From positions 1 to 23,971 of the forward strand of contig JAAGZO010000656.1 of assembly GCA_024206195.1 (NCBI GenBank): a stretch of 23,971 nucleotides of DNA. The letters run 5' to 3'. A program made the position numbers and the translations under genes. Under the pieces are notes generated by a model. That model did no database searches. It saw only the letters and a program-made list of their open reading frames with translations, and was not told where the DNA came from. This document shows, one piece after another, positions 1-6,346 of this stretch; within the stretch, counting starts at the first letter, position 1, and each line of letters starts with the position of its first letter. The DNA comes from a bacterium (lineage in GTDB: Archaea > Nanoarchaeota > Nanoarchaeia > Woesearchaeales > UBA10216).

Positions 1-1935
1 CAGGAGTGGTCAAACTATTATAATGCTTATCAGATGTCTCTTCTAAAAAAAGCAGAACTACTGATTTCGCAGGCGTTTTCTCTTGTTTACAACGATGATT
101 CTAGCCTGAAGCTAAAGCAAGAGGAAGCGCCTATTCAACAACCTGTGGCAAAAACAATTATGTCTGCACCAAAGATAAGGGTATTTGACATAGATAATGA
201 GATACAACGACTTAAAGCAATGCTTAGTGAGAAAAAAGATGTTGTTAAACCTGCGAAAGTAGAGGCAGAAAGCACATTCAAGGCGCCAGAGATACCGACT
301 CAAGAAGAACTTGAGGAGATGATGGTTCCTGAAGAAAAGCCTGTTGTGCAAGAGGTTGTTGAAAAACCAAAGCGACAGATGCCAAAGATCAATCTTAAAC
401 CGTTTTTTAATGCATTGCTTCTTCCATTCAGAAGCCTAAAAAAGATATTTGCAAAGAAGCCAAAGCCTATTCAGACAGAAAAGAAGAAACATATCACTCT
501 TAAACCACTTGCTGATGCGCTTCTTCTTCCATTCAGAAGCATAAAAAAGGCATTTGCCAAGAAACCAAAACCTTTCAAGATAGAACTAAAGAAGAAGGAA
601 TCAATCTTTTCTAAACTTCCAAAGATTAAGCTCTTTACAAAGAAGCCAAAACAGCACAAAATAGAGAAGAAGAAGTTTTCTTTTAAGGACCTTTTGCCAC
701 ACAAGGAAAGAACAATCTTTGTTGAAGAAATTGTTGCAATGGAGAAAGGCGCACATAAGAAACAACCAAAAGAAAAACAGATTCCTGGAGAAAAGGTTGT
801 TGAAGCATGGTTCTCTAATGTTAAGCTTATACGAGGTTTTATTATTCAGAACATAACAAACAGATTCAAGTCAAAACAGGAATCTGTCTTAGGAAATCAA
901 ACAGCAATACCAAGTCATGTGAAAAAGATTAAGGAGATGAGGGAAAAGCTTGAAGAAGAAAGTGAGCACAACTTTGATTCAACGCTTCTGGCGCAAGAGG
1001 CAAAAAGAGTAAAGAAGATCCTTGATGCAGAAAAGCCAGAGGTATACAAAGGAACGCCAATCGGGCTTATTGCAAATGTAAGCATGAAAAGAATGGGACT
1101 TACGCTTGTTGAGAAATTCCCTGAATTCTTCGGATACTTGTACACTGCGCTTAGAGAGGCAAATGTCAAGATTCTTTCAAACACATATGTTAATATTATG
1201 ATATTTTGCACAATTGCAATCACTATTTTTACTGGTGCTGTGCTGACTGTTGTTTTCTTTGCACTGAACTATGCAATATACGAGATTTTCCTAAGGAGCA
1301 TTCTGTTCAGCCTTTTTGCAGGCGGAGCGTGTGCAGCAATCTTCTATGCATATCCATTTATGAAGATAAAAGAGCGCAGAAGGAGCACAACAACCAACCT
1401 GCCGTTTGCAATAAACCACATTGCAGCAGTATCTGGATCCGGTGTTCCACCAGCATCAACCTTAGAGCTAATATCCAAGTCAGGGGATTATGGAGAGGTT
1501 GCAATTGAGATAAAGAAGATCTCAGATTTCATAAATCTGTTTGGGTATGACCTTCTCACAGCAATTAAGTCTGTTGCATCTACAACACCAAGCCCTCAGC
1601 TAAAGGACTTCCTTGAAGGGATGGTGTCAACAATAGAGACAGGAGGAGACCTTGACAGCTTTTTGAGACAAAAAGCAGATGAGGCAACACTTAATTATCA
1701 GCTTGAAAGGCAGCGTTACAATGAAACAATATCAACCTATTCAGACATATACACAGGAGTAGTCATTGCTGCACCACTGTTCTTTGTGGCAACACTTGCG
1801 CTTGTAAACATGCTTGGAGGAAGCATTGGCGGGTTAAGTGTGGATGTAGTCATGGCACTTGGCGCATATGTGATAATCCCGCTGCTAAACATAATATTTA
1901 TAGCATTCCTGCAAATGAGTCAACCAGAGGTATAA
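1..1935 (+). CDS. Type II secretion system F-domain (TadC/FlaJ-like) membrane protein with Lys-rich N-terminus, 5' end possibly outside window
   Basis: This is the platform membrane protein of an archaeal type IV pilus or archaellum-like machine; such proteins sit in the cytoplasmic membrane and couple a secretion ATPase to pilin assembly. The first Met is at base 34 (633 aa), but the frame is open back to base 1 and no ribosome binding site precedes base 34, so the true start may lie upstream. Counting from that Met, residues 1-330 are soluble and very rich in Lys, Glu and Pro, with an internal 35-aa tandem repeat at 119-188. Hydrophobic segments lie near 387-411, 420-443, 573-595 and 603-627. 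The helical F domain lies between them at about 455-570. The next gene starts directly after the stop codon and is a second F-domain protein, a pairing common in archaeal pilus operons. The F-domain call is confident; the substrate is unknown. Confidence 0.8.
   Translation, partial: QEWSNYYNAYQMSLLKKAELLISQAFSLVYNDDSSLKLKQEEAPIQQPVAKTIMSAPKIRVFDIDNEIQRLKAMLSEKKDVVKPAKVEAESTFKAPEIPTQEELEEMMVPEEKPVVQEVVEKPKRQMPKINLKPFFNALLLPFRSLKKIFAKKPKPIQTEKKKHITLKPLADALLLPFRSIKKAFAKKPKPFKIELKKKESIFSKLPKIKLFTKKPKQHKIEKKKFSFKDLLPHKERTIFVEEIVAMEKGAHKKQPKEKQIPGEKVVEAWFSNVKLIRGFIIQNITNRFKSKQESVLGNQTAIPSHVKKIKEMREKLEEESEHNFDSTLLAQEAKRVKKILDAEKPEVYKGTPIGLIANVSMKRMGLTLVEKFPEFFGYLYTALREANVKILSNTYVNIMIFCTIAITIFTGAVLTVVFFALNYAIYEIFLRSILFSLFAGGACAAIFYAYPFMKIKERRRSTTTNLPFAINHIAAVSGSGVPPASTLELISKSGDYGEVAIEIKKISDFINLFGYDLLTAIKSVASTTPSPQLKDFLEGMVSTIETGGDLDSFLRQKADEATLNYQLERQRYNETISTYSDIYTGVVIAAPLFFVATLALVNMLGGSIGGLSVDVVMALGAYVIIPLLNIIFIAFLQMSQPEV
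388..597 (+). repeat. Two tandem 105-bp (35-aa) repeats in the Lys-rich region
   Basis: The two copies are 388-492 and 493-597. Both encode a basic amphipathic unit of the form LKP..(A)LLLPFRS(L/I)KK.FAKKPKP followed by a lysine-rich linker. A degenerate third copy (KIKLFTKKPK) may follow at residues 197-206. Confidence 0.75.
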
Positions 1936-2832
1936 ATGAACTTAAGAATCGAGAAAAGGCATCAGGTTTTCATCGGAATAGGTGTAATACTGCTGTTTGT
2001 TGACTTGGTTCTATTTATCGGAACAATGTTCTTTCTTCCGCTGATAGCAGTAGCTGTCACAATCGCTTGGTTGCCTTTCTGGATGGATATTTTCAGGAAT
2101 AACAAGAGGCAAAAAGAGCTTGAATCGAGATTCCCTGACTTTGTAAGGAATCTTACTGGCGCAATAAAATCAGGCATGCCAGCAGCACAGGCGGTTATAC
2201 ACGTATCTGACAGTGATTATGGTTCCTTAACTCCGCATGTTAAGAAACTAGCGAACCAGATAGAATGGGCTATTCCATTCAAAAAAGCCTTTGTGAACTT
2301 TGGAAAAGAGACAAACAATCCAATAATCCGCAGGGCAATAGCAACAGTTATACAGGCAGAGCAGGCAGGAGGAAATATTGAGGATGTTCTTTCTTCGATA
2401 ACAGACTCTTTACTGCAGATCAAAAGAATAAGAGAAGAGAGAAAGTCATCAATTCACGCACAGGTAATGCAGAGCTATATAATCTTCTTTGTTTTCCTTG
2501 CAATACTGGTATTGATACAAAACGTGCTTATACCAAACATGACTGATGTTGGAGCAGGCACTGGTTTTGGAGGTGATACTGGAACCATTAACATGATACA
2601 GAAGATATCCATTGATTTTTCATCGCCACCTGCACTGATTTCATCACTTGCTGCATGGGTTCTAAGCTTTTACGGCATATTCCTAATGATAGCGCTGATC
2701 CAAGGCTTATTTGCAGGGATTGTTCTCGGAAAGATGGCTGAAGGAGATGCAACCTCAGGCTTAAAGCACAGTCTAATAATGATGACAACATCATTCATAA
2801 TAATAACATTTGCACAGGGCGCAATAGTATGA
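1936..2832 (+). CDS. Type II secretion system F-domain (TadC/FlaJ-like) membrane protein, second subunit
   Basis: This 298-aa membrane protein is the second pilus/secretion platform subunit. Two hydrophobic segments open the protein (about 11-33 and 34-50). A helical F domain follows at about 60-175, with the typical run of an acidic helix then RFPDFVRNLTGAIKSGMP (62-81) and an AEQAGGNIEDVL segment (141-152) like the GG-containing second half of F domains. Further membrane segments lie near 180-200, 232-258 and 278-297. The ATG abuts the stop codon of the preceding F-domain gene, with AGAGGT at 1926-1931 as a close ribosome binding site, so the two are almost certainly translated from one message. 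Upstream one would expect a PilB/VirB11-type ATPase gene, which is outside the window. The family call is confident; which appendage it builds cannot be told. Confidence 0.85.
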   Translation: MNLRIEKRHQVFIGIGVILLFVDLVLFIGTMFFLPLIAVAVTIAWLPFWMDIFRNNKRQKELESRFPDFVRNLTGAIKSGMPAAQAVIHVSDSDYGSLTPHVKKLANQIEWAIPFKKAFVNFGKETNNPIIRRAIATVIQAEQAGGNIEDVLSSITDSLLQIKRIREERKSSIHAQVMQSYIIFFVFLAILVLIQNVLIPNMTDVGAGTGFGGDTGTINMIQKISIDFSSPPALISSLAAWVLSFYGIFLMIALIQGLFAGIVLGKMAEGDATSGLKHSLIMMTTSFIIITFAQGAIV

Positions 2833-3596
2833 GAATAACACTTGATCTGAAAAAATCTGTTGAAGAAAATGCTGCGAATTACTTTGAAAAGGCAAAAAAG
2901 GCAAAGAAAAAGGTAAAAGGAGCAAGGGAAGCAATTGAAAAGAGCAGAAAGAAGCTTTTGAATGTAAAAAAGGTTGTTGAAGAAGAAGAGAAAAAAGCAG
3001 AAAAAAAGAAAGTGCCAAAGGAATGGTTTGAAAAATTCCGCTGGTTCATATGTTCAGATGGATTTCTTGTTGTTGGAGGCAGAGATGCAACAACAAATGA
3101 GATTGTTATTAAAAAACATACAGACAAAGAGGATGTTGTTTTTCATACTGATATGGCAGGAAGCCCGTTCTTTGTTATAAAATCCGGTGGAAAAAAGGTA
3201 AGTGAGAAGAGTTTAGAGGAGGTTGCTAAGGCAACTGCATCTTATTCACGCGCCTGGCGACTTGGTTTAGGATATATTGAGGTTTTCCATGTAAAACCTG
3301 AGCAGGTAACAAAGAAAGCTCAATCTGGTGAGTACATGGCAAAAGGCGCATTCATGGTTTACGGCAAAACAAATTACATAACTGCAGAGGTTGGTGTTGC
3401 TGTTGGTATTTCTAAAGACAAAATTATGGGTGGGCCTGAGAGCGCAATCAAGAAGAACTGCGAAAAATATGTTAAGATAAAGCAGGGCAAGGATAAAGCA
3501 AGTGATGTTGCAAAGAAGATAAAGCGCAAGATTGGTGGAGAACTAGATGATATTATCCGCAATCTGCCAAGTGGCGGATGCGCTGTAGAAAAGTAA
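2829..3596 (+). CDS. Stand-alone NFACT-R (DUF814) domain protein with N-terminal coiled coil
   Basis: The 255-aa protein matches the C-terminal half of NFACT proteins (RqcH/Rqc2/NEMF), which bind 60S/50S-tRNA complexes in ribosome quality control. Residues 6-62 form a charged coiled coil that starts with the NFACT-type LDLKKSVEENAANYFEKAKK stretch. The NFACT-R domain covers about 66-180, with the RWFICSDGFLVVGGRDA core (71-87), DVVFHTDMAGSPFFVIK (102-118) and SGEYMAKGAFMVYGK (166-180). The NFACT-N and helix-hairpin-helix domains of full-length (about 600 aa or more) family members are absent; the protein begins just where the coiled coil would. Its ATG overlaps the stop of the preceding F-domain gene (ATGA), so it is cotranscribed with the pilus genes. 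It is probably an RNA or ribosome-binding factor; the precise role is not known. Confidence 0.88.
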   Translation: MRITLDLKKSVEENAANYFEKAKKAKKKVKGAREAIEKSRKKLLNVKKVVEEEEKKAEKKKVPKEWFEKFRWFICSDGFLVVGGRDATTNEIVIKKHTDKEDVVFHTDMAGSPFFVIKSGGKKVSEKSLEEVAKATASYSRAWRLGLGYIEVFHVKPEQVTKKAQSGEYMAKGAFMVYGKTNYITAEVGVAVGISKDKIMGGPESAIKKNCEKYVKIKQGKDKASDVAKKIKRKIGGELDDIIRNLPSGGCAVEK

Positions 3597-3597
3597 G

Positions 3598-4008
3598 CTA
3601 GAAATGTGTTACAAGTCCATCATGGCTATGCCATACATAGACTGCATTTTCATTATACGCTCCAATACCTTTTTCCCTTGCTTTTTCAATCACTTCGTCA
3701 TCTGCAATTGTGAATTGAACAACTGAACTGATTCCAGGCATATAAACTGTTTCATCTTCCAGATTTCTTTTATCAGAAATGAAATCTATGAAAAGATTTC
3801 CAACATGCTCAATTCTTTCTTGTTGGTCTGCATTTCTTTGTAATCCAGAAAACTCATTTGCAGGTCCAAGAGGAAAATCATATGACAGGTAAACCAGATG
3901 GTTATACCTTGCTTCAACATTCATCCCTGCAAGCTCCTGCCTTAAAGCTTCTGTTCTTTCTCTTACTAGTTGATTGAATGCTTTATCAGCAACGTAAACA
4001 TCGCTCAT
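3598..4008 (-). CDS. Hypothetical protein, 136 aa
   Basis: I do not recognise this protein. It is soluble, acidic and mixed alpha/beta, without a signal peptide or membrane segment. The C-terminal half reads like a small beta-rich domain (MPGISSVVQFTIADDEVIEKAREKG) and ends in VYVWHSHDGLVTHF, with two nearby histidines that could be functional. The start is supported by GGA about 7 nt upstream in the 10-bp gap after rpl35ae, so it is the second gene of an rpl35ae operon. Its stop codon lies one base from the stop of the convergent NFACT-R gene. The tight spacing on both sides and the readable composition argue that it is real. Confidence 0.7.
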   Translation of the reverse strand: MSDVYVADKAFNQLVRERTEALRQELAGMNVEARYNHLVYLSYDFPLGPANEFSGLQRNADQQERIEHVGNLFIDFISDKRNLEDETVYMPGISSVVQFTIADDEVIEKAREKGIGAYNENAVYVWHSHDGLVTHF

Positions 4009-4018
4009 TTTAGAATTC

Positions 4019-4282
4019 CTACTGAATTTTTACTTTTTGGCCTAATGATTGTCCTGGCATGCCTTTTTCAAAGACTACCTTCAGAGCACCGCTGTTTCCA
4101 TGCTCTTTCTCAATCTTGCCCTTTATTTCAACCTTATTCTTGCCAGGAGATGTCCAGCTAACTGTCTTTCCAAGTAGTGCTGTTGCCTTTTTCTTGTTCT
4201 CAACACCAGCAACCTGTACAATCATCTGATTATTGCGCTGAGTGTGCCTTCCTCCCCTGAAATTAACAATAACTCCTTCCAT
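4019..4282 (-). CDS. rpl35ae: 50S ribosomal protein L35Ae
   Basis: This 87-aa protein has the size and sequence style of ribosomal protein L35Ae (eL33), found in Archaea and Eukarya but not Bacteria. Diagnostic segments are the N-terminal EGVIVNFRGGRHTQRNNQMI, the central KATALLGKTVSWTSPGKNK and the C-terminal ALKVVFEKGMPGQSLGQKVKI, which together form the small beta barrel of the family. It binds 23S rRNA in the large subunit. A TATA-like box about 28 bp upstream of the ATG, with no well-spaced ribosome binding site, suggests a leaderless or nearly leaderless transcript. The next gene follows after 10 bp. This is the strongest evidence in the window for an archaeal source. Confidence 0.95.
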   Translation of the reverse strand: MEGVIVNFRGGRHTQRNNQMIVQVAGVENKKKATALLGKTVSWTSPGKNKVEIKGKIEKEHGNSGALKVVFEKGMPGQSLGQKVKIQ

Positions 4283-4305
4283 GCTATTCTGGAATTAAAC
4301 ACTCC

Positions 4306-4313
4306 TTTAAAAA
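4306..4313 (-). promoter_or_regulatory. TATA box of rpl35ae
   Basis: Read on the - strand this is TTTTTAAA, centred about 28 bp upstream of the rpl35ae ATG. That distance is typical between an archaeal TATA box and the transcription start, so the mRNA would begin at or next to the start codon. Confidence 0.55.
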
Positions 4314-4320
4314 GCTTTCC

Positions 4321-4366
4321 AAAAGCTTCGCTTTTTGAGAGCTCAAAAAAGCATTAGCTTTTTTTT
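4321..4366. terminator. Three overlapping A/T-flanked hairpins, possible transcription stop or regulatory stem region
   Basis: Three inverted repeats follow each other and share arms. They are AAAAGC-TTC-GCTTTT (4321-4335), TTTTTGAG-AG-CTCAAAAA (4332-4349) and AAAAAAGC-ATTA-GCTTTTTT (4345-4364), with a T run to 4366. The last resembles an intrinsic terminator on the + strand and is nearly symmetric on the - strand. The stretch lies between two divergent genes, upstream of both promoters, so a terminator role is not obvious. Confidence 0.4.
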
Positions 4367-4389
4367 AGCTTTCCCCTTTATGAAGCGAA

Positions 4390-4400
4390 ATATTTAAATA
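4390..4400 (+). promoter_or_regulatory. TATA box of the 4440 gene
   Basis: The sequence ATATTTAAATA is a good archaeal TATA box. It would place the transcription start near 4420-4425, giving a short leader before the ATG at 4440. Confidence 0.5.
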
Positions 4401-4439
4401 CTCATATCTCCAAAGAGTACTTATAGCTGGGTAAACAGT

Positions 4440-4874
4440 ATGGTACAAGCAGCTGAAAACGCAAGCGGTAATGTAAGTGATTCTGTACAGACTTCTTCTT
4501 CTCAAATTCCTAAAGAGCTAGAGAGTGCTGTTTTCTTGCTTGAACATGGCTATGTTGAAAAGTCACATGTTGCAGGTTTTAGAAATCATGCTGACTCACT
4601 TGGAGTTCCCATTGAGGTTATAGATGATATAATCGCTCAGGGCTTTTTAAAACATGCTCATGACCAGATGAGCTATATTGCAATGGGCGGCTCTGGGGTT
4701 CATAGGTCAACATGGGTTGTTATGGATCTTATTAAATCAGGGGATTTTCCTGCAGAATATAGGGATCTTTCAATGAGTTACTTAAAAGCAAGTCTGAAAA
4801 CAGCTCAGTTAGTTGATGCTTATTCTGCATCTATGGCAACTGGAATGCTCGACTGTTACTTCTCACAGAATTAA
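4440..4874 (+). CDS. Hypothetical protein, 144 aa
   Basis: I do not recognise this protein. Residues 1-24 are a Ser/Gln/Asn-rich flexible tail. The rest is predicted mostly helical and soluble, with a run of His and Asp residues (HGYVEKSHVAGFRNHADSLG at 36-55, and KHAHDQMSY at 71-79) but no metal-binding motif I can name. There is no signal peptide or membrane segment. A TATA box lies 40-50 bp upstream; no strong ribosome binding site is visible. It converges on the TctA-family gene with a 4-bp overlap in which the palindrome TTAA (4871-4874) supplies the stop codon of both genes. Confidence 0.65.
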   Translation: MVQAAENASGNVSDSVQTSSSQIPKELESAVFLLEHGYVEKSHVAGFRNHADSLGVPIEVIDDIIAQGFLKHAHDQMSYIAMGGSGVHRSTWVVMDLIKSGDFPAEYRDLSMSYLKASLKTAQLVDAYSASMATGMLDCYFSQN

Positions 4875-6076
4875 AACAAATACATAATAATTACAGGAAG
4901 CAATAAGCATCCCATTGCATTGCTTTTCGGAGTTTCTGTTGTTATTGCCACTAATCCAACAGATGCAGCTGTAATTAACACGAGAAGTCCTATGAGTCCA
5001 GAGAAATATGCAACCATTAGTGCAATAAAGCAGATTATTGCAATGCAGATGATTCTATAATTAACTATTCTTATGATTCTGCAGAATATTCTTGCTATTA
5101 ATAGTGTTGCAATGACTGCTAATCCGCCAGCAGTGAGTGCAACAAAGATGAATATCATTAGTTCATTCAGCGAGAATGCCTCTACAAGCTTCTGAACAGC
5201 GACAATAGAGCCATTCCTTGCTTTGTCTATTGTATATGTGGTTATTAGAGCAAACACCATGGAGACTGTGTTTATTCCACCAATCATGATTAAATAAGTG
5301 AAAGGGCCTGCTTTTCCAAAGAGCTGTGTTGCCAGAACTGCAGCATGCGCAGGACTCAATGCAGGAAAAATTGAAACTAAAGAACCTGAGAAAACACCTG
5401 CTGAAACTGCTTTTGCAGATTTATTGAATGGAGCTGGCGTATTTGTTATTGGCTGCTCTGGAATGTTTGTGTTAACTGAAGCACTGTTAATTAAGAGACT
5501 TACTCCGAAAATACCGGATAATAAAGGTAATAATGGTTCATTCAAAGGCATATTAAGAACAATCAAGCCGAGAAAGCCTGAAAGAATGAAAACATTAAGG
5601 CACCAGAAACGTTTTTTCCTTGATTTTTCCTTTAGAATAATGAAAGCGCTCATTGCAAGGAGCAAAAGTCCAATGTAATCTCTGATGAAAGTGTAAATTA
5701 TTGGTACGATTATAATCAGAAGAGGGAACAAAATAATAGTGATGATTAAGCAGATAATACCTCCAACTGCAGTGAACTTCACTGCTTCAAAACCAAGGCC
5801 TTTTAGCAGCAAAACATGGCCAGGTAATGCTGAAAATGCAGTATCTGAATCTGGTGCACCAAGGAAAATAGAGGGAATAAAGTCAAGAAAGGTATGCGTA
5901 ATAGACATTGAGATGATTAATGCAGCAAGTTCAACAGGAGAGAATATTTTCAATGTTAGCGGAGAACTCCCAAGCAGAACAACAGCAACAAGATTAATAT
6001 GCAAACCTGGTATGAGACCGGTGAAGATGCCAAGGAATACGCCAAGGAGTATGGCTATCAGTATTTCAAGGATCAT
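4871..6076 (-). CDS. TctA-family (DUF112/COG1784-type) integral membrane transporter
   Basis: The 401-aa protein is almost entirely hydrophobic, with about ten to twelve membrane segments. It carries the TctA signature near the N-terminus: GLIPGLHINLV at 20-30, then a Ser/Thr/Pro-rich loop ending FIPSIFLGAPDSDTAFSALPGH (66-87), and a pseudo-repeat of the glycine-rich part at GVFSGSLVSIFPALSPAHAAVL (227-248). In bacteria TctA is the large subunit of tripartite tricarboxylate carriers with TctB and a periplasmic TctC. No such partners are nearby, as is usual for archaeal stand-alone members, so its substrate cannot be assigned. An AT-rich TATA-like stretch at 6092-6106 lies 20-28 bp upstream of the ATG, again suggesting little or no leader. 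The gene is transcribed away from the exopolysaccharide-like operon at 6347. Confidence 0.85.
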   Translation of the reverse strand: MILEILIAILLGVFLGIFTGLIPGLHINLVAVVLLGSSPLTLKIFSPVELAALIISMSITHTFLDFIPSIFLGAPDSDTAFSALPGHVLLLKGLGFEAVKFTAVGGIICLIITIILFPLLIIIVPIIYTFIRDYIGLLLLAMSAFIILKEKSRKKRFWCLNVFILSGFLGLIVLNMPLNEPLLPLLSGIFGVSLLINSASVNTNIPEQPITNTPAPFNKSAKAVSAGVFSGSLVSIFPALSPAHAAVLATQLFGKAGPFTYLIMIGGINTVSMVFALITTYTIDKARNGSIVAVQKLVEAFSLNELMIFIFVALTAGGLAVIATLLIARIFCRIIRIVNYRIICIAIICFIALMVAYFSGLIGLLVLITAASVGLVAITTETPKSNAMGCLLLPVIIMYLF

Positions 6077-6287
6077 GTAATAGCGGAGTTGTTTATATTA
6101 ATTTATGCTAGCCTATGAAATCTGAAAATTCTTCGGATTATTTTGCAGGTTTTTCACATTTTCTGGAATTATTTTTTGTTAAATTCGTCATCAAGTGATG
6201 GTTACAATATTTGCATATTTCCGTCGGAAAAACAATAAAAAATATAAAGGAACTAAATTACCCACTATTGCGTTAAGACATATTTTC

Positions 6288-6298
6288 ATTTTTAAATA
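6288..6298 (+). promoter_or_regulatory. TATA box of the glycosyltransferase operon
   Basis: ATTTTTAAATA is the best TATA box before the operon. It predicts transcription starting around 6315-6325, right at the G-rich Shine-Dalgarno-like tract. Confidence 0.5.
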
Positions 6299-6316
6299 GT
6301 AGTTAATTTTTCAATA

Positions 6317-6324
6317 GGGGGAGG
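6317..6324 (+). promoter_or_regulatory. Shine-Dalgarno-like GGGGGAGG before the glycosyltransferase gene
   Basis: GGGGGAGG is an excellent anti-16S match but ends 22 nt before the ATG at 6347, too far for a normal start. At usual spacing it instead reaches TTG 6336 (11 nt), which opens a 7-codon ORF (ending TAG 6357-6359) that overlaps the ATG of the real gene. Translation may therefore involve a leader peptide or reinitiation. Confidence 0.4.
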
Positions 6325-6346
6325 ATTCAAGCGGGTTGATAATGAA

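Larger units (their letters stand above)
6077..6346. promoter_or_regulatory. Divergent intergenic region with promoters and two inverted repeats
   Basis: This 270-bp AT-rich stretch separates the TctA-family gene from the operon at 6347 and contains no open frame worth calling. It holds a TATA-like region for each direction (6092-6106 leftward, 6288-6298 rightward) and a second possible rightward box at about 6240-6248. Two short perfect inverted repeats are present: CATCA-AG-TGATG (6189-6200) and TTTCCG-T-CGGAAA (6218-6230). The latter is about 60-70 bp upstream of the rightward TATA box, where an activator or repressor site would fit. Confidence 0.5.

Noticed and set aside
4871..6076. TctA-family protein as the exporter of the proposed polysaccharide
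   Set aside because: It belongs to a small-molecule carrier family, is divergently transcribed and does not resemble Wzx or PelG flippases.
5298..6080. Two + strand frames of 126 and 113 codons
   Set aside because: They are antisense shadows of the TctA-family gene, whose hydrophobic pattern and motifs are clear.
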